Shown here: positions 12,994-22,499 of the stretch, one piece after another
Layout of the letters: each line of letters begins with the position of its first letter
Position numbering within the stretch: the stretch's first letter is position 1
NCBI GenBank assembly: GCA_945859605.1
Contig: OX243819.1
Location: forward strand, 7,542,419-7,606,418
Length of the DNA stretch: 64,000 nt
Origin: Lumbricus rubellus
Lineage: Eukaryota > Annelida > Clitellata > Crassiclitellata > Lumbricidae
Direction of reading: 5' to 3'
Notes under the pieces: generated by a model
Told to the model about the DNA's origin: nothing
What the model saw: the letters and a program-made list of their open reading frames with translations, nothing else
The model's database searches: none
Made by a program: the position numbers and the translations under genes

Positions 12994-15900
12994 CTAGAGA
13001 CAGGACAGGATTCGACGATTTCGTAGTTGCTCCAGATATCCTTGGACCATTTCATGTCCAGTGGGACGTGGCGGATAGTAATGTTTTGGTGGCCGGCCCT
13101 CTCGAAGTCGCACGAAGTAGTGTGAATAGCGATAGTGTATCACTCCAAAACGCATTCTTGCATGTTTGCGCATGCCTTTTAAGGTCTTCGCTTTCCTCAC
13201 AAAAGAATCCTCTGAAATGGAATTCAAAATAACTCAGATTTTTGGGTTCATCACTTAGATAAACTGTTAAATCATTTTTTAAAACCAGTTTTCCATGGAA
13301 TAATTCTGGTTTGTTTTGCAATGGAAATTTCAGTTTGCATGCGTGAGCACTTGTTATAGCACCCTTTCAAGATTTCTACTCAGAGGCACTTCCAAATACA
13401 GTGTGGACACTGAATCGGAGTTTCACGCCAAAGCACATGAGCTATTGCAAGCTATTGCATATATATATATATATATACTAGCTGTACCCAGCCACGCGTT
13501 GCTGTGGCAGAAAAGACCCCCCTCCCCTCCCTCTTCCCCTCCCCCGCCCCTCCCCCGCCCCTCCCCCTCCCTCTCTATTATCCCCTCCACCTCCCCTCCG
13601 CCTCCCCTCAGGGTCTCTAAGTGGCAGCTTGAGGTGGATTCGAACCCGCAACTTCTGGCTCCAAGGCATAAAATATACCCCTACACCACTTAATAACTTT
13701 TTTAAAGCAAAAGTTTCATTCAAATTTTTAATTTACACTAGAAATTTTGCAGGAATTAGTTGCGATTCATCGACAGCTCTAAAACAAAACAGGGAAACCT
13801 TATTCTGAAGTTAATTATACTTGTCCATAAATGTCGAGAAGAGAATTTTTGTGAACAGGAAGAACTTAGCTACCACACCAGCTTATGGTTATTGCTTGGC
13901 AAATGTTTCTCCATTGATTTGTCATAAAACTGCAACAGGCATATTGCATTGCTTCGAGCAACACAAAGAGAATAAGAGAGAAAATTACCAATCCATAGGT
14001 TGGACTTGTACTCGACATTGTGCTTTTGCACGGCCATTTCTTGCGCCTCTTCTATGACCTGTTTAATAAAAAAAGACACATCATGCTCAACTTTCGCATT
14101 ATTACACAACTCAAGAACTAGTCGTCAGCAATTCACAACAGGTCATCTTACCCAGTTTCTGGCACTTCCAGAAGATGGATGGATCTCAGGTCAACCTCAG
14201 GAAATGAGCAGACTACACCAATGATGCAATAATTGTAAGAGTAGAAACATAACAGAAACATAATACAGTTGCTATGTTCAATTGTTCATGCAAGTCCTGA
14301 TATTTTTTGCTAATGAAATCTGGTAGCAACGCATTCTTTCCTAATAAAATTTAGTAGCAATGCATTTTCCTAATGAAATTTGGTAGCGACTTTCCATGTT
14401 ACAATGCAAGTACTCCAACTGACTGGCTACTGTACTATTAAATGTTAGGCAATCCTTTCAATGCATTTATTGACGGTGTATTTATAGGCTGAAGAGAATC
14501 TCTTAAAACATACTGGAATACGAATTATAGTCATTTAGATCATGTTGCAGAAGAAGTGACGATGTAAGCAAAAACTTTAGCCATACCTTTTTAACTACTA
14601 GCGCTCCATGTCTCTTGTAAAATGAAAGTTGCTTCAGTGCCTCATCTACCGACATACCACGCACCTAAAACATATAAATAAAATTAACAATATTAAGTCA
14701 GACCTCCCACAAAACACAACAATATGTCAAACACACACAAAAAACAAGTCAATTGTTGCCAAAAATTATATTTTCTTACCATCATCTTATGCAATGCATT
14801 TTACGATTACGTATGCAAGTATACAGCGCCTCTTCAAGATTACTACTCAAAGGCACTCCCGATTGCAGCACAGACACTCAATCGAAGTTTCGTGTTAAAG
14901 CGCATTAGCAACTGCAAGTGAAAGACTTGTTCAGGGTCCCTATATGGCTGCTTGCGGTGGATTGGAACCCACAACCTACCGGCTCCAAGGCACTGAACAT
15001 ACCCTTATACCACTGCCCCCCATGATTACATCTGCACTTGAAGAATAACCTGAAGATCAACATAATCTTAACACTTTAACAATGAGCCACATTCGATTAC
15101 CAGTAGCTTTTAATACACTCTCATCATTAAAATGTTACGCTACTATTAAGTAATTAATCAAATGAAAGAACTAAAACTGGAAGCAATAAAAGAATACAAG
15201 ATAGAACAGCAAAAATTAGATTTCAGCAACTTGTTGGCATAGGCGCAACCACCCTATGGGACCCACGGGACGTGTCCCCCCCAACTTTTGAGTGGTCCCC
15301 TAACTTTATTATTATGGTCCCCCCCAACTTTTAGGACGTGATTCATTATGGTCCCCCTCAACTTTTAGGACGTGATTGCACCTATGCTTGTTGGCATTAT
15401 TTCTAGAGAGTAGGCACATCTCCAACACAATTTCCTTCCAAGTGAATGGACCAACAATCAAGAATGCATGAGACAACCTCATTGAAGTCATTGAAGTGCT
15501 AGAGCGAAGAACCAGAAGTTCTCCATTAGCAGAGAAGTGAGGGTTCGACGGCCAGCTGTGTTCGAGACCGGATGACAAAGCACACGCAGGTAGGCAGAGG
15601 TGATATCAAGAAGACATAGCCAGACCAGAGCAGCCATCCTGTAGGAAACACATTGTGTGACTGGATGATAAAATTTACAAACTGTCTCTTCGTTTGTTTG
15701 TATGTGCACTTGTTATAGCGCCCCTTCCAGCTCTCTACTCAGAGGCGCTCCCGAATGCAGAGCGGACACTGCATCGGAGTTTCACGCCGAAGCGCTGAGC
15801 AATTGTGAGTGAAGAACTTGCCCAAGGTCCTTACGCGGTCAGGTGGATTCGAACCTCGGACCTTCCGGCTCCAAGGCAACGACGCCACCACTACACCACC

Positions 15901-18570
15901 GCGCCCCACATCCTCGTCTGGATATATTCATCTGATTGTGGCTTGGTTTTGGTTCTGGTGTGTGCCGTTGGTTGATCCTTTTAGACACTTTTACAATAAT
16001 AATATTACTTACCAAACAAGCAATGTACCACAACTTCTTCGTACTGTATTTTATGTTTGGACGAAAGTGAACCACTTCCTGTAACAAAGACAATTGTCAA
16101 GAAATAGCCACGGTCATCAGTAACAAAGGTCATCAGTACCAAAGGTCATCAGTAATAAAGGTCATCAGTAACAAAGGTCATCAGTAACAAAGGTCATCAG
16201 TAACAAGGGTCATCAGTAACAAGGGTCATCAGTAACAAAGGTCATGATCATCAGTAACAAAGGTCATCAGTGGTGTCACGCTAGTGGCCATAACCATTGA
16301 ATGAATTATATGCAATCAGATAGCAGACGTATCTCATCCAAATACAAAGAAAAATTCTGTTATATGGAACAATGATAATATTGCTTTAAAATACAAGGAA
16401 TACATGGAAATATCTGTATAACAAACAAATGCCAATACAGCTTACAAGTGCAGTAGATCAGCAGAGCAACACACACACACATACACACACATCCTGTGCT
16501 AGAACTAGTAAAAAGCATGTGTATAGTAATGTAAAACTTAACAGATGGGTTTACGAATGAGTAGACTATTATTATCCAATAAACCAAACTCTTTCTGCTA
16601 CATGTTTAATGCACTTAATCCATGCATACCCTGACATTTGATGTGTCTAATTATACCAGAATCAGTATTGCCTTCAGTGGCTTGTTCAAATACCATTTCT
16701 ATGCAGACTCAAGAGACTGAATGGATATCTGGGCAATGGGTTATCTACAACATATGAAGGGTTATGGGACTGCATTGTGTCATTATGTGCCACAAACACT
16801 AATGTCTGTTGTTGCTCAAAACCATCAACACAACTTAAAGGTTATATGTCAACTACAGATATCAAACAGCCTATCGTTTTAGTTCTTCTTGAGCTACATA
16901 AATTCATATAATTTACAATCACATGATAGTCCAGTTTTTTATTTCTCCGACCAACTCAGTTTCGATCGTTGCTTTTCAAACAGCATTGAGAATCTTGATC
17001 CATAGCTCAATTTCATTTGAAGCACAGGAAGACAACTTAATGAGAAAAACGTTTTCAATAAGAATGCTTTGTGATGCTTAATTTCAAGTAAACCAAAGAT
17101 TGGTTATGCAGTTGGATTAATAATTAATAATACTTACTTACTTAAGTCTACATGTATAGCAATGGTGACTGCATTGATCACGCAGAGGCAGTTAAATCTC
17201 CTAGAACAACTCACCGCTGGTCTGTGAGGCTCAGCCGGCTGGCGTGGAGGATAGACAATGTCATTATACTTGGGCCATTCTTTTGGCTCCTGATGAACAC
17301 GGTAGCTTTTGAAGAGCGCTGGGCAAGTGTGCACATACCTTTCCACAGGTGGCGCTACAGATGACCTATGCATAGTGCAAAAAAAACACACACATGACAA
17401 CTTATATTGCACCAACATCACAGCATCGGTTTATTCATTGAAAAACTGTGGCAGACCGTCTCATAAACTTGTCTTTAAGAGCGTTAAAGCTAATTACCTG
17501 CATTAAGTATATTCATAGTTCTATATAATAATTTGTACTTTGGGTTAGGATAAATTTAATTCAAAAGGTCTAACAACATCTTTAAATGGACTGGACTCTC
17601 ACGGAGGAGACTAATGAACATGGCAGGAGATAGACAACTATGGAAAATGCTCATCTATTCGTGCAGCCAAACGTCGCAGAGCGACGACGGCGGAATGACA
17701 TGACCAGAGTTTCTAATGACGACACTAACCCTAACACTAACCCTAACCGACCCTCACGACAAAGACTACCCTTTTGGTATACATAGTCTCTAGTCTTTGG
17801 TGAAGCAATGATAGCTCCTCACACAAAAGTAAGTAATTTCGCCCCCATTGTAAATGTACACTGTGCACCCCGGCCGAAAAGAGAGCTCCAACTGCTTTCT
17901 TGGAAGGGGGGGGGGAATTAATGAAACAACACATGCTCAGGGTTACGCACAATTGAGGCAAATGATGCCTTGTCTGCCATTGAGCAAAGCTGCTCAAAAG
18001 AATGTTATCGTCTACATAGCCTACATGGTCAATTGTGGGGCGCGGTGGTGTAGTGGTTATGTTCGTCGCCTTGCAGGCGAAGGGTTGCAGATTTGAAACC
18101 ACCTCAAGTCGCCGCGTAAGGACCTTGGACAAGTCCTTCGCTCGCAATTGCTCAGCGCTTCGGCATGAAACTCCGATGCAGTGTCCGCTCTGCAGTCGGG
18201 AGCACCTCTGAGTAGAGAACTTGAAGGGGCGCTATAACAAGTTCACATACAAACAATATCAGACGGCAAAGTCGTCTAATACAGTCTGAAGAAGTTTATC
18301 AACACCTGTATTATCACTCTTCAGTCTTACCTCAGCAGCGCTGATGCCCCACACGCCAATTTTCTCAAACCTAAAACATTCAGAGGAATTTCGTTAAAAT
18401 GTTTTTAAAAAAGAAGCAAAATGTGTCTCTAAAAGTCAGCCTACATTAATATTAGCAAATATATAAAGAAAATTACCTGAAAACAAGGACATGCTCGCGA
18501 GTCGCGAGTCGCTCCCTATTCCACAGACTACATATCCAAACGGGTTAACATGTTTGATTGCTGGTGACAT
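12994..18570 (-). CDS. MRPL22: Mitochondrial large-subunit ribosomal protein uL22m, 7 exons
   Basis: Exons in transcript order: 18570-18477, 18370-18331, 17365-17215, 16078-16013, 14664-14587, 14058-13989, 13211-12994; all GT-AG, phases consistent, 238 codons plus stop. The product is part of the large mitoribosomal subunit at the peptide exit region. Family motifs: VYPPRQPAEPHRPA, KLWYIACL-VRGMSVDEALKQL, EEAQEMAVQKHNVEYKSNLW, HARMRFGV, HYFVRLREG and the C terminus YLEQLRNRRI. Two starts are possible. The upstream ATG at 18570 adds 26 residues. The in-frame ATG at 18492 gives about 212 aa, close to the human protein, and begins with a basic, Ser/Leu/Ala-rich stretch (MSLFSGLRKLACGASALL) typical of a mitochondrial targeting peptide, so I favour the second. 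Introns hold several SINEs, a LINE fragment, a hAT-like MITE and a minisatellite. Confidence 0.92.
13344..13692 (-). repeat. SINE copy split by microsatellite and C-rich insertion
   Basis: The 3' body (13344-13450, with ACTTGTTATAGC and CACTGAATCGGAGTTTCACG) and the tRNA-like head (13611-13692, with the B-box GGTTCGAATCC on the minus strand) are in the right order but separated by about 160 bp. The separating DNA contains (TA)n, a GCCACGCGTTGCTGTGGC near-palindrome and a long CCCCTCC tract. It lies in the last MRPL22 intron. Confidence 0.7.
14310..14395. repeat. Short tandem repeat, about 3 units of roughly 30 bp
   Basis: Units of the form CTAATGAAATTTGGTAGCAA-CGCATT recur three times with small changes, in the MRPL22 intron between 14059 and 14586. 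Confidence 0.6.
14810..15022 (-). repeat. SINE, near full length
   Basis: Minus-strand copy with tRNA-like head (GGTATAAGGGTATGTTCAGT region, diverged B-box GGTTCCAATCC) and body AAGTCTTTCACTTGC to AGGCGCTGTATAC. It is older than other copies, judging by the number of substitutions. It lies in the MRPL22 intron between 14665 and 16012. Confidence 0.75.
15238..15386. mobile_element. Short hAT-like MITE with 8-bp target duplication
   Basis: Ends CATAGGCGCAACCAC and (reverse complement) CATAGGTGCAATCAC form inverted repeats. The flanks are a perfect 8-bp direct repeat CTTGTTGG at 15230-15237 and 15387-15394. The 149-bp interior holds three tandem units with GTCCCCCCCAACTTTT. An 8-bp duplication is the hallmark of hAT transposition. 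There is no coding capacity. Confidence 0.8.
15400..15690 (-). mobile_element. Diverged LINE fragment related to the 11765-12571 copy
   Basis: Minus-strand frames give YRMAALVW, SAYLRVLCHPVS and, after a shift, FLIVGPFTW. These align in order with YRIAAVVS, PSYLRDLCCPVS and FSVMGPTVW of the LINE at 11765-12571. It is an old, frameshifted remnant in an MRPL22 intron. Confidence 0.65.
15701..15908 (-). repeat. SINE, full length (reference-quality copy)
   Basis: On the minus strand it starts with GGGGCGCGGTGGTGTAGTGG (A-box-like), has a clear B-box GGTTCGAATCC, a body with CTCAGCGCTTCGGCGTGAAA and GAGCGCCTCTGAGTAGAGAG, and a 3' tail GGGGCGCTATAACAAGTGCA. The head derives from a tRNA gene. The last roughly 40 bp match the L2-like LINE tail. 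Confidence 0.88.
16108..16272. repeat. Minisatellite, unit about 17 bp, roughly 10 copies
   Basis: The unit GGTCATCAGTAACAAAG repeats with minor changes (CAAGG, TACCAAAG, one GATCATC insertion) in the second half of the MRPL22 intron between 16079 and 17214. Confidence 0.9.
18037..18255 (+). repeat. SINE, full length, + strand
   Basis: Begins GGGGCGCGGTGGTGTAGTGG, continues through the tRNA-like head and the body (GACAAGTCCTTCGCTCGCAA, CAGTGTCCGCTCTGCAGTCG) and ends GGGGCGCTATAACAAGTTCA. It lies in an MRPL22 intron opposite to the gene. Upstream (17366-18036) the intron has a short CTAACCCTAAC stretch near 17725-17750 and nothing else I recognise. Confidence 0.88.
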
Positions 18571-18833
18571 CTTACGCTCCAAAAAAGCGCGACATAAAAA
18601 CGGCTGATCAGTGTTTTGATTGCAAATCAGGCTTACAAGTTACAATACTATTTTCGACGATTTCTAAGAAAGACGGAAGCGCTGGAGCGAGTTGTTAGGT
18701 TATATATTATAGATAATATGGACACAACTTTGCAGTGCGTACTACCACAGTATAAATAATTAACAGTACGTCGATTTCGGATCTCGCAGTCGTCAGAATA
18801 AGTGACGAGATTTAAAGCCCCACCCACTGTCAT

Positions 18834-18931
18834 CCGCCATTTTCGCAGCAATAAACTCCATAAGCAAATTACAGTTACTTTCAATTCTATGGTACAAACT
18901 ACAAATTTCGGTTTCCGGCAGCCGCCATATT
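18834..18931. promoter_or_regulatory. Putative MRPL22 promoter with two YY1-like sites
   Basis: CCGCCATTTT at 18834-18843 and CCGCCATATT at 18922-18931 match the YY1 consensus core and lie 260-360 bp upstream of the MRPL22 first ATG. YY1 sites are common in animal promoters of mitochondrial and ribosomal genes. A third GATGGAGGC-type site is near 19343. The assignment is an inference from position and motif only. Confidence 0.4.
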
Positions 18932-18941
18932 AGTCGGGATT

Positions 18942-19275
18942 CATTAAAAGAACTGCAATGTACTGCCCGGAAAAAATTTGCTACAAGCTGGAAATAACAA
19001 ATAATGAAAGATAAGAAAATAATATATCCAAAAAGTGAGCCCGAGCCTCTGAGATCTCCTGCTAACTCATTTTATTAGAGAAATTTGAGGGCATTAAATC
19101 AATGGCATTTTTACTATACGGCTTAATCTCGAACCCGGGTTGCATTAAAAGAACTGCAATGTACTACGCGGAAAAAGTCGCAACAGGCTGGAAATAACAA
19201 ATAATTAAAGTTATAATAATAATATATTTTAAAAAATGGTCCCCAGCAACTCAACTCTCACTCTGGGTTATTTTA
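18942..19275. repeat. Diverged tandem duplication, period about 200 bp
   Basis: 18942-19080 and 19142-19275 share CATTAAAAGAACTGCAATGT, GCTGGAAATAACAAATAAT and a TTTTAT-AGAGAA-type 3' part. This is a local duplication in the intergenic DNA between MRPL22 and the LTR elements. Confidence 0.7.
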
Positions 19276-19514
19276 TAAAGAGAATTGTTATGGTGTACTA
19301 TTAATAGCAATATACGATGCAAATGCTGGTCTATTGCTACCAAGATGGAGGCTGACCACGTCACCAAAAAAAGTTGGCAACAGGCAGCCATCCGGGTAGA
19401 CCTACTGGTAATTATTTATACTGTGGTACTACTGCGTTATATTATACACTCTATAGCATAGTGGAGACATTGGACGTTTGGACCTGCCGCTTGGCAGAGA
19501 ACCTAAAGAAGAAG

Positions 19515-19515
<1 letters not shown>

Positions 19516-19582
<67 letters not shown>
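19516..19582. repeat. (TA)n microsatellite, insertion site of the outer LTR element
   Basis: About 33 TA units end exactly at the start of the LTR (TGTTGGG). The other side of the element resumes with ATATATATA at 27302, so the element inserted into the repeat. Confidence 0.95.
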
Positions 19583-19587
<5 letters not shown>

Positions 19588-20041
19588 GGATTGGTCCTCC
19601 ATCCCATCATCTCATCCTTTTCACACGTGCACTCGTAGTTAAGATGCACCCCGTTTAGCGTAAGAGAAGGATTGTTGACGAGTATAAATAAGAAATGTTC
19701 ACGAGGCTAGGAGAGACCAGTTGTAGTTAAGCTTAGTTAAGCTTTGTTTGGACGTGCGGTCGTGCACCTGCTGTGTGTTACGCTTTTGTGCCCATGGTGG
19801 CCTAATGGTTTGTGCGTGTGCCCTTAGTGGTCACGTATCTACGTTGAAACTGGTTCTCGAATTTGAGTCTCCCGATATTGTGGATGACGTTTGTATTAAT
19901 TGTTAGAATAAGTGCGTTTTCGTCGGATTGTTTGAATGTACTGTGAGTATCGTTCCAATTTATGTACATATTGTAAATATACTTAAAGCTTTTCGAGTGA
20001 CTTGTTCATACATATTCTTACTCCTAGACAACTAGCTAACA
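19583..20041 (+). repeat. 5' LTR of outer element
   Basis: 459-bp direct repeat of 26843-27301, TGTT...AACA ends. It includes the TATAAATA box about 100 bp from the start. Confidence 0.93.
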
Positions 20042-20043
20042 AA

Positions 20044-20056
20044 TGGGGGCTCGTCC
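20044..20056 (+). other. Primer-binding site, tRNA-Pro type
   Basis: TGGGGGCTCGTCC begins two bases after the LTR. This is the complement of the 3' end of animal tRNA-Pro as used by many LTR elements. Confidence 0.8.
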
Positions 20057-20285
20057 TTAAAATTACTGTTTTCCAAATTGACAGGCTGCATTCCTGAAAT
20101 TGGAATTTGGGGTTTTACTTATTTTGACGCTGAGTCGTTTGATAGCTTTGATTTAGCCATGGTGCTGCGTAATTAGGCTCGAATGTGCACGCGTAGGCAA
20201 TTGTCGAGCGCTAAATTAGTATTATTGACAGATTTTGAAGTTCATTGGGTTTTCTTAAATTTGTAACTGCGAATTAGGTAGTTAA

Positions 20286-21797
20286 ATGGCGCCGTGGAAA
20301 AGTCTCGAGGAGAAGAGAGCAAAAGCTTTAGCTTGTAAAGAAAGAAAAAGGCAGAGGAAATTGGAGGAACGCGCTGAGAATAGGTTATGGTTGGAAGCGA
20401 CAAGTTTTGCTGAGCGCGTTACTGAAGCTGTGAATAGCGAGACGCATAGTGACTGCACGCTGGCAGAATTTAGACAATTTTCAAATAAAACTTGGGTGGA
20501 GATAGGAAGTGCTTCACAGAAATTGAATGCTGGAAATAAGCATGTGTCTTTTCTTGGGGAGGAAAATTCGTCGAAGGATGTTGAGCGGGAAATTTCGAGG
20601 GATGGGCTTAAAACTCAGGACGCCCACCGATTGACTTATGATTCGGATTTCATCGAAAAGCTTCGGGTATATAATAAGGTTTCTGCTATTGATCCGCGTG
20701 AAGGATTTTGGTCTTACATGGTTCGTGATTTTGACGCATTTGAAGAAAGTGCAGGCCTACCAACTGTGACCGAAGGTGTGTCTTGCGCTGAACTAATCAA
20801 TTTCGGTGGCGAAGCACAGCCCGAGGAACAGATGCATGTGTACGAGAGCGATGTTGTTGATGATGTGTACGAAGTCGGATTGGGTCAAATGTTTGAGGAC
20901 TTGAATGAATGTGTAGGCGCGGATTCTGAATTTTCTGAATTAAGTGAACGACGGTCGAAAGAACTGATGTACGATGATGATGATGATGATAATGATGATT
21001 GTGCAACATGTGTGAATGACGCTGAATTCTCCCAACTGCTTATTGACTCGAATGTAATTGTGTTTGAAAGCGATGACATGACTGCAATGCATTCAGAAGA
21101 GAATGATGTACGATATGGTGCTGTGTTGCACGAAACTGTTGCTCTTGTTAGTTGTCAGAATGAGACCAGCGCACAGCTGAGTGTATGCGAGTCTTGCGAG
21201 ACGTATAATACAGATGTTGCATCGCGAAGGTTGGACGAGCGCGCTGATTCTGTGTGTACGAGTGTGTGCGATGATGGTTCTGTGTCTTTCAGTGCGTTTC
21301 AATGTGTATCAACTGGGTTAAAGTTCATGTTGTGCACGAGTGTTGATATTGGAAGGTTTCATCTGAGTTCTGTGGAGTTGTTGTTTGCACATGAAGACAA
21401 CAGCATGTTCATTGAATGTCATTTGTCTGAAACAACATTGAGCGAGCATGGTCTTTTACGGATGAGTGAGTTTGCTCAAATGTTGAATGCCAGTGCTCAG
21501 AATGACTTGACTTGTGCGGTTGATCCGAAAGCAATGTTGTGCATGATACATGATAATTGTACTTCACTGGGTGTGTCTGAAGTGGATGATGAGATTGCGT
21601 CAAGAATGAGTATGGACCATAGGTCACGCGTGTATTCAGTTGTTGCATCGTTATATGGCAACGATAAGAACACTTTGGTTGTTGAGTCGATGCAGACAAC
21701 CGTTGTGTTCGATGATTCATCGACGATGCGTTGGTGCTGCTGTAAAGACCCGGCCTTCGAGCTGTCTTACTTAGCGACCCAACACGCGTGTAACTAA
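20286..21797 (+). pseudogene. ORF of outer LTR element, acidic protein of unknown function, interrupted
   Basis: A long open frame starts at ATG 20286, 230 bp after the primer site. The first about 45 residues are basic and charged (KSLEEKRAKALACKERKRQR), likely a short helix or coiled coil. The rest is acidic, with a run of Asp (DDDDDDNDD) near residues 228-236 and many Cys and Ser. No zinc knuckle, protease or polymerase motif is visible. The native frame is cut at 21740 by insertion of the inner LTR element. The last 19 codons before the stop at 21797 belong to that element's LTR, and the original frame resumes in phase at 26604. The function is unknown; a divergent Gag-like or accessory protein is possible but unsupported. 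Confidence 0.75.
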
Positions 21798-22499
21798 GTG
21801 CTGAAAGTTAGCGGGGACGTACGGATTCGCGTAGCGACCGATACGTAGCACGCATGATTATATTTAGTTCTTTCTTTTCGTTTCCGGTTCGAGTTTAGGC
21901 TGACATTTTTTTAGTCACATGGCGAATTGTTTTTAGAATTAAGGCTGTTCCGAGTGGTTATTGTTTGTCTTTGATAATATCTGTACGTCGCGAGTGACGG
22001 GGATAAGTTGCGGTTTGTTGGCATCTGTTGTGGTGAAGTTCAAGCCAAAAATGGCAACAAACAACTTAAGTCCCTCCCACGACACAATGTACAGTTATGA
22101 CCCTTCGTATGGTAACGGTAATGATTACGGCCGTGAGACGGAAGAGGGAACAATAACGCACGGTGAGACAGACCCCGGGAATATGTCAGCCTCAGAGGGA
22201 ATGGCCCGATCGGAAGAGCAATTAGGGTTAATACAGTTGGCGAACGCCGCCCTCGGGTCAGCCTATAACGAACAGGACGAAAGCAGAGAGCGTGCGAGCC
22301 CAGCCCGACCCCTATCGGCGGGTGCTTCCAGACCGGAAGCCGTCAACATAATGTCCCCCGAACCACTCGCGCGGCATCCTGGCACGACACCGGCGAGCAC
22401 TTCAATGTCCGCTCTCTTTCAAAATAACCGCCCGCGTACCAGTGTACTTTTCCCACAATACACTCCCTCACTGGTGGATCGTGGAAGCAGAAACTTACA
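21741..22499 (+). repeat. 5' LTR of inner element (contains the start of its gag frame)
   Basis: 759-bp repeat identical by eye to 25841-26599, with TG...CA ends. The gag frame opens inside it at ATG 22051, so the first 150 codons are LTR sequence. Confidence 0.88.

Noticed and set aside
16108..16272. CRISPR-like array of regularly spaced repeats
   Set aside because: Units are contiguous 17-bp tandem copies without unique spacers, and the genome is eukaryotic.
17720..17752. Interstitial telomere repeat (CTAACCCTAACACTAACCC)
   Set aside because: Only three to four imperfect units; too short to distinguish from chance low-complexity sequence.
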